Source: Nocardioides sp. CFH 31398 (GTDB taxonomy: Bacteria; Actinomycetota; Actinomycetes; Propionibacteriales; Nocardioidaceae). Taken from it: a stretch of 64,000 nt of DNA. The notes beneath the pieces are model-generated. The model was given only the letters and a program-made list of their open reading frames with translations, did not search any database and had not been told where the DNA came from. Location of the stretch: the NCBI RefSeq assembly GCF_022436705.1, contig NZ_JAKUHT010000010.1:56245-120244 (forward strand), in the 5' to 3' direction. Below are positions 26,538-35,132 of this stretch, one piece after another (within the stretch, counting starts at the first letter, position 1; every line of letters starts with the position of its first letter). Both the position numbers and the translations under genes were made by a program.

Positions 26538-27437
26538 GTGTGGCAGCCGGACCCGGCCTGGGAGCCCCTGGGGTCGGGGAGCTCCCCGACCTGCCTGGGT
26601 GCCTGGCTCGCGCACGACGAGGGGCCCGTCGTCGTGACCCGGCTGGTGGCACCGGTCCCCGGCGACCCGTCGGAGTACGACGACCCCGGCCACGCGGCGT
26701 ACTGGCGACGGCCGGCCGAGGTGGCCCGTGCCGGGCTGGTGACCGCCACCCCGGGCCTCGCCGGGCCCGAGGCCCTGGCGGTCGACGAGGACGAGGCGGG
26801 CATCACCCTGCGGCACCGCCAGGTGCCGCCCGAGGCCCCGACCGGCCTCTTCGCCGCGCGGGGGATGGGCCGCTTCGCCGCCGCGGACCTCGGCACCCAC
26901 CGCTGGCTGGCCCGGGACCCGCTGCCCGACCGGCTGCGTCTGGTCGAGCGGAACGGCGGCTGGCCGACCCTGGGGCGCACCACCGCCGCCGACGTCGCCG
27001 ACCACCTGTGGTCGCGCCGCCGGCTGCTGCTGGACCGGGTGGCCGCCCTGCCGCAGGTGGCGCAGCACGGCGACCCGGTGCCCGCCAACCTGGTCGGCCG
27101 GGACGGCGAGGTCGTGCTGGCCGTCGACTGGTCCACCCTGGGCCGCGGCCCGGTCGGGGCGGACCTCGGCTACTGGTCGCTGTCCACGCGCGAGGAGCTC
27201 GAGCCGCTCGTCGAGGCCTACCTCGGTGGGCTGCCCGAGGGTCTCGCCACCCGCGAGCAGGTCCTCCTCGGCGCGCGGACCGTCGCCGTCCTCACGGTGC
27301 TGAGCCGCGCGGAGTGGGCGCTGTCCCGGGTGGCGAAGGGGGAGGGGGCCCTGGCCGGGAAGCTGCGCCACCCCGCCGTGGCGCCGCACCTGCGGGCGCT
27401 CGCCCGGCAGGCGCCGCACGTGGAGGCGCTGCTCTAG
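26538..27437 (+). CDS. phosphotransferase-like protein (APH/choline kinase fold)
   Basis: 299 aa. The C-terminal lobe carries a kinase-like catalytic loop AQHGDPVPANLVGRDGEVVLAVDWSTLGRGPVGADLGY, with HGD-x4-N and a following metal-binding Asp-Trp as in aminoglycoside phosphotransferases. The N-terminal ~120 residues lack a recognisable nucleotide-binding Gly-rich loop and Lys, so kinase activity is doubtful. GTG 26538 was chosen because GGGGAG lies 7 nt upstream. It sits 23 nt after the dienelactone hydrolase. The substrate is unknown. Confidence 0.65.
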   Translation: MWQPDPAWEPLGSGSSPTCLGAWLAHDEGPVVVTRLVAPVPGDPSEYDDPGHAAYWRRPAEVARAGLVTATPGLAGPEALAVDEDEAGITLRHRQVPPEAPTGLFAARGMGRFAAADLGTHRWLARDPLPDRLRLVERNGGWPTLGRTTAADVADHLWSRRRLLLDRVAALPQVAQHGDPVPANLVGRDGEVVLAVDWSTLGRGPVGADLGYWSLSTREELEPLVEAYLGGLPEGLATREQVLLGARTVAVLTVLSRAEWALSRVAKGEGALAGKLRHPAVAPHLRALARQAPHVEALL

Positions 27438-27527
27438 GACCGCGCCGACGACGGGGCGCAGGTCACACCCGGACGCCGCCCGTCGATGCGGGCGGGCGCC
27501 GCGGCTCGCCGTACGATCGACCACGTC

Positions 27528-29126
27528 ATGATCACCGCCCAGAAGCTCGAGATCCGGGTCGGTGCACGGCTCCTGATGGAGGACGTGAGCTTCCGTGTCA
27601 CCGCCGGTGACAAGGTCGGGCTGGTCGGCCGCAACGGTGCGGGCAAGACCACGCTGACGAAGGTGCTCGCGGGTGACGCCCTCCCGGCGTCCGGCTCGGT
27701 GTCGAACACCGGCGAGATCGGCTACCTGCCCCAGGACCCGCGCACCGGCGACCTCGAGGTGCTCGCCCGCGACCGGATCCTGTCCGCGCGAGGGCTCGAC
27801 GCCGCCGTCGCGAAGATGCGCCGCGCCGAGCAGGAGATGACCAGCGACGACCCCACCACCCGCGAGCGCGCCATGCGCCGCTACTCGCGGGCCGAGGACG
27901 AGCTGCACGCCGGCGGCGGGTACGCCGCGGAGTCCGAGGCGGCGACGATCGCGGCGAGCCTCGGCCTCGAGGACCGCATCCTCGGCCAGCCCCTGCGCAC
28001 CCTGTCGGGCGGCCAGCGCCGCCGCGTCGAGCTGGCGCGGATCCTCTTCAGCTCCGCCGAGGTCCTGATCCTCGACGAGCCCACCAACCACCTGGACGCC
28101 GACTCGATCGTCTGGCTGCGCGAGTTCCTGAAGTCGTACGCCGGCGGCTTCATCGTGATCAGCCACGACAACGCGCTGCTCGAGGACACCGTCAACAAGG
28201 TCCTCCACCTGGACGCGAACCGCGGGCGCATGGACGTCTACAACATGGGCTGGCGCCGCTACCAGCAGCAGCGGGAGACCGACGAGAAGCGCCGCCGGCG
28301 CGAGCGGGCCAACGCGGAGTCGAAGGCCAAGACGCTCACCGACCAGGCCAACAAGATGCGCGCCAAGGCCACGAAGGCCCAGGCCGCGCAGTCCATGCTC
28401 AAGCGCGCCGAGAAGATGATGGCCGGGGTCGAGGAGGAGCGTCGCGCCGACAAGGTCGCGAAGATCAACTTCCCGAAGCCCGCCGCGTGCGGCCGCACCC
28501 CGCTGACCGCCGCCGAGCTGTCCAAGTCGTACGGCTCGCTGGAGGTCTTCACCGACGTCGACCTGGCGATCGACCGTGGCAGCCGCGTCGTCATCCTCGG
28601 CCTCAACGGGGCGGGCAAGACCACGATGCTCCGGATCCTCGCGGGCGTGGACCGTGCCGACACCGGCAAGGTCGAGCCCGGCCACGGGCTCAAGCTCGGC
28701 TACTACGCGCAGGAGCACGAGACCCTCGACACCTCGCTGACGGTGCTCGAGAACATGCGCCACGCGGCGCCGCAGCTCACCGACACCGAGGCCCGGACCG
28801 TGCTGGGCTCCTTCCTGTTCTCCGGGGACGACGCCACGAAGCCGGCCGGGGTGCTGTCCGGCGGCGAGAAGACCCGCCTGGCGCTGGCCATCCTGGTGGT
28901 CTCGTCCGCGAACGTGCTCCTCCTCGACGAGCCGACCAACAACCTCGACCCCGCCTCCCGCGAGGAGGTGCTGGCCGCGATCCGCTCCTACGAGGGCGCG
29001 ATCATCCTGGTCAGCCACGACGAGGGCGCCGTCCAGGCGCTGGAGCCGGACCGGGTCCTGCTGCTCCCCGACGGCGTCGAGGACCACTGGAACGACGACT
29101 ACGCCGACCTGGTCGCCCTGGCCTGA
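27528..29126 (+). CDS. ABC-F family ATPase (translation factor type)
   Basis: 532-aa soluble protein with two ABC domains and no membrane segments. Domain 1 has GRNGAGKTT, LSGGQRRRVELAR and LILDEPTNHLDADS. The P-site tRNA-interaction linker is the long charged helix about residues 240-320 (RRRRERANAESKAKTLTDQANKMRAKATKAQ). Domain 2 has GLNGAGKTT, LSGGEKTRLALA and LLLDEPTNNLDPAS. ABC-F proteins act on ribosomes; some confer antibiotic resistance, others are housekeeping, and I cannot decide which. TACGAT lies 10 nt before the ATG. Its 3' end overlaps the convergent cyclase gene by 28 nt. Confidence 0.92.
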   Translation: MITAQKLEIRVGARLLMEDVSFRVTAGDKVGLVGRNGAGKTTLTKVLAGDALPASGSVSNTGEIGYLPQDPRTGDLEVLARDRILSARGLDAAVAKMRRAEQEMTSDDPTTRERAMRRYSRAEDELHAGGGYAAESEAATIAASLGLEDRILGQPLRTLSGGQRRRVELARILFSSAEVLILDEPTNHLDADSIVWLREFLKSYAGGFIVISHDNALLEDTVNKVLHLDANRGRMDVYNMGWRRYQQQRETDEKRRRRERANAESKAKTLTDQANKMRAKATKAQAAQSMLKRAEKMMAGVEEERRADKVAKINFPKPAACGRTPLTAAELSKSYGSLEVFTDVDLAIDRGSRVVILGLNGAGKTTMLRILAGVDRADTGKVEPGHGLKLGYYAQEHETLDTSLTVLENMRHAAPQLTDTEARTVLGSFLFSGDDATKPAGVLSGGEKTRLALAILVVSSANVLLLDEPTNNLDPASREEVLAAIRSYEGAIILVSHDEGAVQALEPDRVLLLPDGVEDHWNDDYADLVALA

Positions 29127-30676
29127 GGCGCGAGCACGCTCGTCGCGGTCGTGGTCGACCGGCCGCGCAGCGTGACGTCCTCGTGGTGGACCCAATGGGC
29201 CGCCTCGTCGCCGCCCGCCGTCTCGACACTGGTGCGGGTGACGAGGATGCAGCCCTCGACGTCCTTGGCGAGCTCGGTGAGCCGGGCGGCGGTGTTCACG
29301 GCGTCGCCGATGACGGTGTACTCGAACCGCTTGGCGTCGCCCACGTTGCCGGCGACCGCCTCGCCGGTCGACACCCCGATGCCCGCCCGGATCTCGGGGA
29401 CCTCCTCGAGCAGCCGCTCCGCCATGCGCCGGGCCGCCGCGAGGGCCGCCCCGGCGTGGTCCTCGTGCTCCACCGGCGCGCCGAAGACGGCCAGGACGGC
29501 GTCGCCCATGAACTTGTTGACCAGGCCCCTGGCCCGGTCGATCTCGTCGACGACGACGGCGAAGAAGCGGTTCAGTACCTCCACGACCTCGGTGGGCTCG
29601 TTGTCGACGGCGAAGCCGGTGGAGCCGACGATGTCGATGAAGAGCACCGAGACGGTCCGGATTTCCCCGCCCAGCTCGACCTCCCGACGGACGGCGGCGT
29701 CGGCGACCTCCTGGCCGACGTGGCGGCCGAACAGGTCGCGGATGCGCTCGCGCTCCTTCATCCCGGTCACCATCTCGTTGAACCCGGCCTGGAGCCGGCC
29801 GAGCTCGGTGCCGTCGTAGACGACGACCTCGACGTCGAGGTCGCCCCGCTCGACGAGCGCGAGGGCGTCGCGCACCGCGAGGATCGGCGCGACCACGGCG
29901 CGGGCGTTCAGCAGCGTGATGAGGGCGCCGAAGGTCAGCACCACGCCCGCGATGACCAGGATGATCACCCGCAGCCGCTCCAGGCTGATGTCGTCGCGGG
30001 TGAAGGACAGGATCGCGACGGTGAACAGCCCCGCGGTGGGGACGCCGGTGCCCAGCGACCAGAACAGCATCATGCGGCGGCGCACGCCGGAACCGCGGTC
30101 GAGCGGCGGACCGTGGCCCATCAGCGCCCGCGCGGCGATGGGGCGCAGGGCGAACTCGCTGAACAGGTAGGCGATGGAGCAGACCACGACGCCCGAGATG
30201 CCGTTGGTGAGGGCGACCGCGATCCACAGGTCCGGCTGGAGGATGACGGTCAGCGTGGTGAAGAGGAGCGCGGCGGTGGCCCACAGGCCGCCCTGGATGG
30301 CCGTCAGGCGCAGCGGCACCCGCAGGGCGCGGCGGCGGTCCCGCTCGTCCGGCTCGCGGCCCTCGCTGGCCCAGCGCAGCGCACGGAGCGCCCACGCGGT
30401 GCCCCACACGGCGCCGACGACCACCGCGACCCCGACGTATACCGGGATGGCGATCGCGGCGGCGAGGAGCAGGTCGGAGTTCGGGGGAGGGCCCGGGACG
30501 ACGAGCATCGACAGCCCGACGACGACGAGCGCGCCGATGACGTTGGTGGACACCAGCAGGACGGTGAGCATCACCTGGACCCGCAGGCGCAGGACCCGGC
30601 GGCCCTGGTCGGGTGAGCCGAGCAGGAAGGAGCCGAACGCGTTCCCGCGTCCGCGCCGTCCCACCACGTCCCTCAC
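29099..30676 (-). CDS. membrane class III adenylate/guanylate cyclase with HAMP domain
   Basis: 525 aa, similar in layout to the Rv1318c/Rv3645 cyclases. About six membrane segments fill residues 30-280 (for example VMLTVLLVSTNVIGALVVVGL and IILVIAGVVLTFGALITLL). A HAMP linker follows (LNARAVVAPILAVRDALALVERGDLDVEV...GTELGRLQAGFNEMV). The catalytic domain, about residues 330-500, has the metal site VLFIDIVGST, the substrate-Lys and second Asp in VNKFMGDAVLAVFG, and IGDAVNTAARL with the transition-state Asn/Arg. It probably makes cAMP. GTG 30676 has TAGAGT 8 nt upstream. Confidence 0.92.
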   Translation of the reverse strand: MRDVVGRRGRGNAFGSFLLGSPDQGRRVLRLRVQVMLTVLLVSTNVIGALVVVGLSMLVVPGPPPNSDLLLAAAIAIPVYVGVAVVVGAVWGTAWALRALRWASEGREPDERDRRRALRVPLRLTAIQGGLWATAALLFTTLTVILQPDLWIAVALTNGISGVVVCSIAYLFSEFALRPIAARALMGHGPPLDRGSGVRRRMMLFWSLGTGVPTAGLFTVAILSFTRDDISLERLRVIILVIAGVVLTFGALITLLNARAVVAPILAVRDALALVERGDLDVEVVVYDGTELGRLQAGFNEMVTGMKERERIRDLFGRHVGQEVADAAVRREVELGGEIRTVSVLFIDIVGSTGFAVDNEPTEVVEVLNRFFAVVVDEIDRARGLVNKFMGDAVLAVFGAPVEHEDHAGAALAAARRMAERLLEEVPEIRAGIGVSTGEAVAGNVGDAKRFEYTVIGDAVNTAARLTELAKDVEGCILVTRTSVETAGGDEAAHWVHHEDVTLRGRSTTTATSVLAPQARATRSA

Positions 30677-30684
30677 GCGCGCTG

Positions 30685-30751
30685 ACTCTACGCAGTACAA
30701 GTGTTCACTCGACGGCAGGTTGACCTCGAGCGCGCTTGAGGGTGCAACCTG
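30685..30751. promoter_or_regulatory. divergent cyclase/ABC promoter region with inverted repeat
   Basis: On the minus strand TAGAGT (30685-30690) stands 8 nt from the cyclase GTG. Further in, CAGGTTG (30716-30722) and CAACCTG (30745-30751) form a perfect 7-bp inverted repeat, with an inner palindrome AGCGCGCT. It could be an operator for either divergent gene. The remainder of the 154-bp gap, up to the ABC ribosome-binding site, shows only a GGGTC/GACCC hairpin. Confidence 0.4.
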
Positions 30752-30830
30752 ACGGGGAACAGGGGTCGGGGACCCGGTGTTGGACCGGGGCTGGGCGCAC
30801 GGCGCGCCGGTACGGACGAGGAGGTGGGCG

Positions 30831-32714
30831 ATGTCGGGGATGACCGGAGCGGGCATGGCCTGGCGCCACCTCCGCACGGACCGCTCGGCGGTCAGCCAGG
30901 GGCTCAAGCGGGACACGTTGCGGCGGGTCCTGCGCTTCGCCGTGCCGCACAAGCGGCTGATCAGCATGTTCCTCGCACTGACCGTCGTGGACGCCGGCCT
31001 GCTGGTCGTCACGCCGCTGCTCGTGAAGTACATCATCGACGACGGCATCCTCGGCGGCGACGGGACGCTGGTGACGCTGCTGGCCCTCGGGATGGTCGGC
31101 ACCGCGCTCCTGAGCGCCCTGCTGAGCGTCGGCATGGGCTGGTTGTCGTCGCGGATCGGCGAGGGCCTCATCTTCGACCTGCGCACCAGGGTCTTCGGCC
31201 ACGTGCAGCGCCAGTCGCTGGCGTTCTTCACCCGGACGCAGACCGGTGCCCTCGTCTCCCGGCTCAACAACGACGTGATCGGGGCGCAGCGGGCCTTCAC
31301 CTCGACGCTGTCCGGGACCGTCTCCAACATCATCGCGGTGGTGGTCGTCGGCATCACCATGGTCGCGCTGAGCTGGCAGGTCACACTGCTGTGCCTCGCC
31401 ACCTTCCCGCTGCTGTTCTTCGTCTCCCGCTGGGTCGGCACGCGTCTCGCCGGCCTGACCCGCCAGCAGATGGAGGCCAACGCCCAGCTCGGCAACGTGA
31501 TGACCGAGCGGTTCAACGTCGGCGGCGCGATGCTGCTGAAGCTGTTCGGGCGCCGCGAGGAGGAGGACGAGGCGTTCGCCGGCAAGGCGGCCCAGGTCCG
31601 TGACCTCGGCGTCCGCATCACGCTGCTGACGCGCATCTTCGGCGCCGCGATGATGACGGTGCCCGCCCTCGCGACGGCCCTGGTCTACGGCGTCGGCGGC
31701 CACCTCGCCCTCAACGAGGCGGTGACCATCGGCACCCTCGGCGCACTCGCCACGCTGCTGCTGCGCCTGCTCGGGCCGCTGCAGGGCCTCGCCAACGTCC
31801 GGATCGACGTCATGACCGCGCTGGTCAGCTTCGAGCGCGTCTTCGAGGTCCTCGACCTGCCCTCGATGGTGACGGAGAAGCAGGACGCCGTCGCGCTGCC
31901 GCCCGGCGCCTCCGGCGTCGAGCTCGACCACGTCGCGTTCACCTACCCCCGCGCCTCGGAGGTCTCCCTTGCATCGCTGGAGGGCGTCGCCCGGACGGAG
32001 GAGGCCGAGCACGGTCCCGTCCTGCACGACGTCTCGCTGCGCGTCGAGCCCGGCCAGATGGTCGCGCTCGTCGGACCCTCCGGTGCCGGCAAGTCGACGA
32101 TCACCCACCTCCTCGCGCGCCTGTACGACGTCCAGTCCGGCGCCGTGCGGGTCGGCGGGCACGACGTCCGCGACGTGACGCTCCAGTCGCTCGAGGACAC
32201 CGTGGGGTACGTGACCCAGGACGCCCACATGTTCCACGAGACGATCCTCGACAACATGCGGTACGCCCGCCCCGACGCGACCGAGGAGGACGTCTGGCAC
32301 GCCCTCGAGGCCGCCCAGGTCGCCGAGCTCGTCGGCTCGCTGCCCGAGGGCCTCGACACGGTGGTGGGTGACCGGGGCTACCGCCTGTCCGGCGGAGAGC
32401 GCCAGCGTCTCGCCATCGCCCGGCTGCTGCTGAAGGCCCCGCCGATCGTCGTCCTCGACGAGGCGACCGCCCACCTCGACGGCGAGTCCGAGCGCGCCGT
32501 CCAGCGCGCCCTCGACGCCGCCCTGGAGGGCCGGACCTCCCTCGTCATCGCCCACCGCCTCTCGACGGTGCGCCACGCGGACCTGATCGTCGTCCTCGAA
32601 CACGGCCGCGTCGTCCAGTCGGGCACCCACGCCGAGCTCCTCGAGCGCGGCGGCCTCTACGCCCAGCTCCACGCCACGCAGTTCGTCGACGACACGGCCC
32701 CCGCCGGCGCCTGA
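30831..32714 (+). CDS. ABC transporter, fused membrane and ATPase domains
   Basis: 627-aa half-transporter of the exporter (MsbA/multidrug) type, expected to work as a homodimer or with an unlinked partner. Six membrane helices fall in residues about 40-330 (for example ISMFLALTVVDAGLLVVTPLLV). The ATPase domain has Walker A GPSGAGKST, Q-loop VTQDAHMFHETI, signature YRLSGGERQRL, Walker B IVVLDEATAHLD and H-loop IAHRLSTVRHAD. ATG 30831 was chosen because GAGGAGGT lies 5 nt upstream; GTG 30777 is less likely. Substrate unknown. Confidence 0.92.
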   Translation: MSGMTGAGMAWRHLRTDRSAVSQGLKRDTLRRVLRFAVPHKRLISMFLALTVVDAGLLVVTPLLVKYIIDDGILGGDGTLVTLLALGMVGTALLSALLSVGMGWLSSRIGEGLIFDLRTRVFGHVQRQSLAFFTRTQTGALVSRLNNDVIGAQRAFTSTLSGTVSNIIAVVVVGITMVALSWQVTLLCLATFPLLFFVSRWVGTRLAGLTRQQMEANAQLGNVMTERFNVGGAMLLKLFGRREEEDEAFAGKAAQVRDLGVRITLLTRIFGAAMMTVPALATALVYGVGGHLALNEAVTIGTLGALATLLLRLLGPLQGLANVRIDVMTALVSFERVFEVLDLPSMVTEKQDAVALPPGASGVELDHVAFTYPRASEVSLASLEGVARTEEAEHGPVLHDVSLRVEPGQMVALVGPSGAGKSTITHLLARLYDVQSGAVRVGGHDVRDVTLQSLEDTVGYVTQDAHMFHETILDNMRYARPDATEEDVWHALEAAQVAELVGSLPEGLDTVVGDRGYRLSGGERQRLAIARLLLKAPPIVVLDEATAHLDGESERAVQRALDAALEGRTSLVIAHRLSTVRHADLIVVLEHGRVVQSGTHAELLERGGLYAQLHATQFVDDTAPAGA

Positions 32715-32715
32715 G

Positions 32716-32752
32716 TGACCGTCCGGTGTCGCTCGGCGACACCGATCGGTCA
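32716..32752 (+). terminator. nested hairpin after the ABC transporter
   Basis: Two nested perfect stems share one axis: TGACCG (32716) pairs with CGGTCA (32747), and GGTGTCGC (32725) pairs with GCGACACC (32736) around a 3-nt loop, separated by a 3/3 internal loop. There is no U-tract. It starts just after the stop and ends 11 nt before the next start codon, so it may also affect initiation of the SDR gene. Confidence 0.65.
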
Positions 32753-32763
32753 TCCTGTCGGGC

Positions 32764-33519
32764 ATGGACCTGGGTCTGCGGGACAAGGTGTTCGTGGTGA
32801 CCGGCGGTGCGCGGGGTCTCGGCCGCGCCACCGCCGACGTGCTGGTGGGGGAGGGAGCGCGCGTCGTCCTCTCCGGGCGCAGCGAGACCACCCTCCGGGC
32901 GGCGAGCGACGCGCTCGGGGACGCCTGCGCCACCGTCGTCGCCGACAACGCCGATCCGGGGACCCCGCGGCGTCTGGTCGACGCCGCCCGCGAGCTGTTC
33001 GGCGGCCTGGACGGCGCCCTGGTCAGCGTGGGCGGGCCCCCGCCCGGCTCGGTGCTCGGCACCTCGGACGAGGACTGGTCCCGCTCCTTCGAGTCGGTCT
33101 TCCTCGGCGGCGTCCGGGTCGCCCGGACGATCGCCACGGAGCTCGAGGACGGCGGCGCCCTTGCGCTGGTGCTGTCGTCGAGCGTGCGGGCGCCGCTGCC
33201 GGGCATGGCGATCAGCAACGGGCTCCGTCCGGGCCTCGCGATGGTCGCGAAGCAGCTCGCGGACGAGGTCGCGCCGCGTGGGGTCCGCGTGAACAGCCTT
33301 CTGCCGGGCCGCGTCGGCACCGAGCGGGTCGCCGAGCTGGACGAGTCGACCGGCGACGCCGAGGCCGCCCGCGAGCGCGCGCTGGCCACCATCCCGCTCG
33401 GCCGGTACGGCGACCCGGCCGAGTTCGGCCGCGTCGCCGCGTTCCTGCTCTCGCCGGCGGCGTCGTTCGTCACCGGCGTCTCGCTGCCGGTGGACGGCGG
33501 GATGCTGCGGTCGCTCTAG
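32764..33519 (+). CDS. atypical short-chain dehydrogenase/reductase family protein
   Basis: 251 aa with a Rossmann fold: the dinucleotide loop TGGARGLGRA (residues 13-22) is intact and the C-terminal end GVSLPVDGGMLRSL is standard. The active site is not. After the catalytic-Ser region VLSSSVRAPLPG the usual YxxxK is replaced by an ISNGLRPG stretch (residues 150-157), and the NAG motif reads VSVGG. It may bind a nucleotide without redox activity or use other residues. CATCCT lies 7 nt before the ATG, a weak leaderless promoter. It ends overlapping the convergent META remnant by 4 nt. Confidence 0.85.
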   Translation: MDLGLRDKVFVVTGGARGLGRATADVLVGEGARVVLSGRSETTLRAASDALGDACATVVADNADPGTPRRLVDAARELFGGLDGALVSVGGPPPGSVLGTSDEDWSRSFESVFLGGVRVARTIATELEDGGALALVLSSSVRAPLPGMAISNGLRPGLAMVAKQLADEVAPRGVRVNSLLPGRVGTERVAELDESTGDAEAARERALATIPLGRYGDPAEFGRVAAFLLSPAASFVTGVSLPVDGGMLRSL

Positions 33520-34082
33520 TCCGGAAGGCGATCCGGGGCGCGGTCGAGGACGGCGATGATCATCCAGCTCCGCGCGTGCAGGGTGAGCCGATCACCGCCG
33601 CGGGAGCTGGTGACGTGCCGCACCCGATCGAGCCGGTCGGTCAGCGCGACGTCGACGCACAGGCTGACCGGCCCCGGGATGCGGGACGTGATCCGCAGGC
33701 GCTCGCCGTCCTGACGGTAGGAGCCCTCGACCACGTTGCAGTACGTCCGCCCGTCGACGACGCCCTCGCCGGGCCACGGACCCGGGGTGAACCGGACGGC
33801 GGGCCGCGCCGCCCGCTCGGACAGGAGACCGCGACCGTCGCTGCCGACCAGCGCCTCGACGGACCACCTCCCCTCGAGGGGCGGCCCCTCGGCGGGCGTC
33901 GGGGGGACGCGGTGGAGACGGGCCACGGGCTCGCCGGACCCGTCCACGAGCACGACCCCCCGCCCCATGTCGTCCACGCCCGCGACGTCGTCGAGGCGGG
34001 TGAGCAGCGGGACCGAGTGCCGGCAGGCCATCGCCTCGGAGGCGAGGGGGCCGAACGAGAGCGCGGCGCCGTCCTGCTCGTA
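33516..34082 (-). pseudogene. META-domain protein remnant, 5' end missing
   Basis: The open frame encodes the end of one META-like domain (YEQDGAALSFGPLASEAMAC), a linker, and then a second, fuller one (LEGRWSVEALVGSDG, ARPAVRFTPGPWPGEGVVDGRTYCNVVEGSYRQDGERL). META domains are usually in secreted or envelope proteins. The frame closes at a TGA at 34095-34097, before any start codon and in the middle of the first domain. Upstream DNA is sigma-factor sequence in another frame. ATG 34031 could still express a shortened 171-aa protein. I read this as the 3' part of a gene truncated by deletion. Confidence 0.65.
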
Positions 34083-34236
34083 CCCGCGGCCACTTCACGT
34101 AGCAGCGGACGAGGGTCGACTGTGCGAGGTCCTCAGCGGCGTGCCGGTCGAGGCCGAGCAGCACCCCCGCCTGCACGAGGCGTCGCCACTGGCCGTCCAC
34201 GAACGCCGCGTACGCCGCTCGCTGTCGTTCCTCCAC
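34081..34236 (-). pseudogene. SigE-family ECF sigma factor remnant (region 2 only)
   Basis: From GTG 34236 the translation is 52 residues of convincing ECF sigma region 2: AYAAFVDGQWRRLVQAGVLLGLDRHAAEDLAQSTLVRCYVKWPRV. In intact SigE-family factors this continues through region 2.4 and the region 4 HTH, about 110 more residues. Here similarity stops abruptly at about 34081, where META-domain sequence begins in a different frame. The frame runs on, open but unrelated, to 33592. It starts 4 nt after the SURF1 stop. Confidence 0.7.
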
Positions 34237-34253
34237 ACCCTCAGGACGAGGGT
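34237..34253 (-). terminator. small hairpin across the SURF1 stop
   Basis: ACCCTC-N5-GAGGGT is a perfect 6-bp inverted repeat spanning the SURF1 stop codon and ending at the sigma-remnant GTG. It may be a weak terminator or affect reinitiation. Confidence 0.3.
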
Positions 34254-35077
34254 CGGGTGCCGATCGGTTCCCTGGCGCCCTCGCCGTCGCGGTCCGCGTC
34301 GTCGGCCTCAGGAGCCTTCGCCGGCCTCGACCCCTTGACGCCACGCCGACCGGGGCGCGGGCCGCGCCACTCGTCGTACGCGAGGTACACCAGGCCGAAG
34401 ATCGCGAGCAGGCCGAAGAACCACCACTGCAGGCCGTAGAAGAAGTGCGGGCCCTCGCTGAGCTCGGGCAGCCCGTTGGGGTCCGGCGCCGCGGCCGGCG
34501 CCGGGTCCTCGGACTCCAGGTCGACGAACCCGCCGTACACCTCACGGTCGAGGGCGGGTCCGATCTCCTCGCTGGAGATGGCGCGGGTGGACTGGTCGGT
34601 GACCGTGGTGGAGTCCGTGGCGTCGGTGCGGGCCCAGCCGACGACGGTGACCTCGCCGGTCGGCGGGGCCGGCACCTCCGTGGGGGTGGCGCCGCTGTTG
34701 CCGGTGGGCACCCAGCCCCGGTCCACCAGCAGGGACGGACCGGCGGCGGTCTCGAGCGGGACGACGACGTCCGCGCCGGGCATGCCGTCACGGGTCCGGT
34801 AGCGGACGATCACGGTGTCCTCGGGCACGTAGGTGCCGGTGGCCTCGACGCGACGCCACTGGTCGGAGGCGGCGACGTCGCCGCCGACGGGCATGACCTC
34901 GTCGGGCGCCGCGGGCGGGGCCACCTCGTTGCGCTCGATCACCGCGTTGCGGTCGCGGCGCTCGTCGAGGCGGTGGAACTGCCACTCGCCCAGCAGGTAG
35001 GCCAGCCACGCGAGGAGCACGACCACCACGAAGAACAGCACCCACCGCCGCGAGAGGAGGAAGCGGAAGGAACCCAC
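34241..35077 (-). CDS. SURF1 family cytochrome oxidase assembly protein
   Basis: 278 aa. Two membrane helices bracket an extracytoplasmic domain: WVLFFVVVVLLAWLAYLLGEWQFHRL near the N terminus, and FFYGLQWWFFGLLAIFGLVYLAY near the C terminus. SURF1 signatures are WQFHRLDERRDRN, a GTYVPEDTVIVRYRTRDG strand, LLVDRGWVPTG and HFFYGLQWWFFG. It helps heme A insertion into or assembly of aa3 oxidase, matching ctaA and ctaB in this window. GTG 35077 was chosen because a minus-strand TAGCCT ends exactly 6 nt before it; GTG 35083 would add two residues. Confidence 0.92.
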   Translation of the reverse strand: MGSFRFLLSRRWVLFFVVVVLLAWLAYLLGEWQFHRLDERRDRNAVIERNEVAPPAAPDEVMPVGGDVAASDQWRRVEATGTYVPEDTVIVRYRTRDGMPGADVVVPLETAAGPSLLVDRGWVPTGNSGATPTEVPAPPTGEVTVVGWARTDATDSTTVTDQSTRAISSEEIGPALDREVYGGFVDLESEDPAPAAAPDPNGLPELSEGPHFFYGLQWWFFGLLAIFGLVYLAYDEWRGPRPGRRGVKGSRPAKAPEADDADRDGEGAREPIGTRPSS

Positions 35078-35083
35078 GTCCAC

Positions 35084-35126
35084 AGGCTATCCGGGCACCC
35101 GAGGAGTGGCCTGTGCCACGTAGGCT
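35084..35126. promoter_or_regulatory. divergent leaderless promoters of SURF1 and moaA
   Basis: A minus-strand TAGCCT (35084-35089) is 6 nt from the SURF1 GTG at 35077. A plus-strand TAGGCT (35121-35126) is 6 nt from the moaA ATG at 35133. Neither gene has a ribosome-binding site. The identical spacing on both sides supports leaderless transcription. Confidence 0.5.
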
Positions 35127-35132
35127 GGACAG

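Noticed and set aside
26235..30407. 1390-codon minus-strand open frame
   Set aside because: It lies antisense to the phosphotransferase-like and ABC-F genes and out of frame with the cyclase; composition is Arg/Gly/His-rich and no domain is recognisable.
33592..34236. Intact sigma factor of 214 aa
   Set aside because: The frame is open, but after residue 52 it no longer resembles region 2.4 or region 4 and overlaps META-domain coding in another frame.
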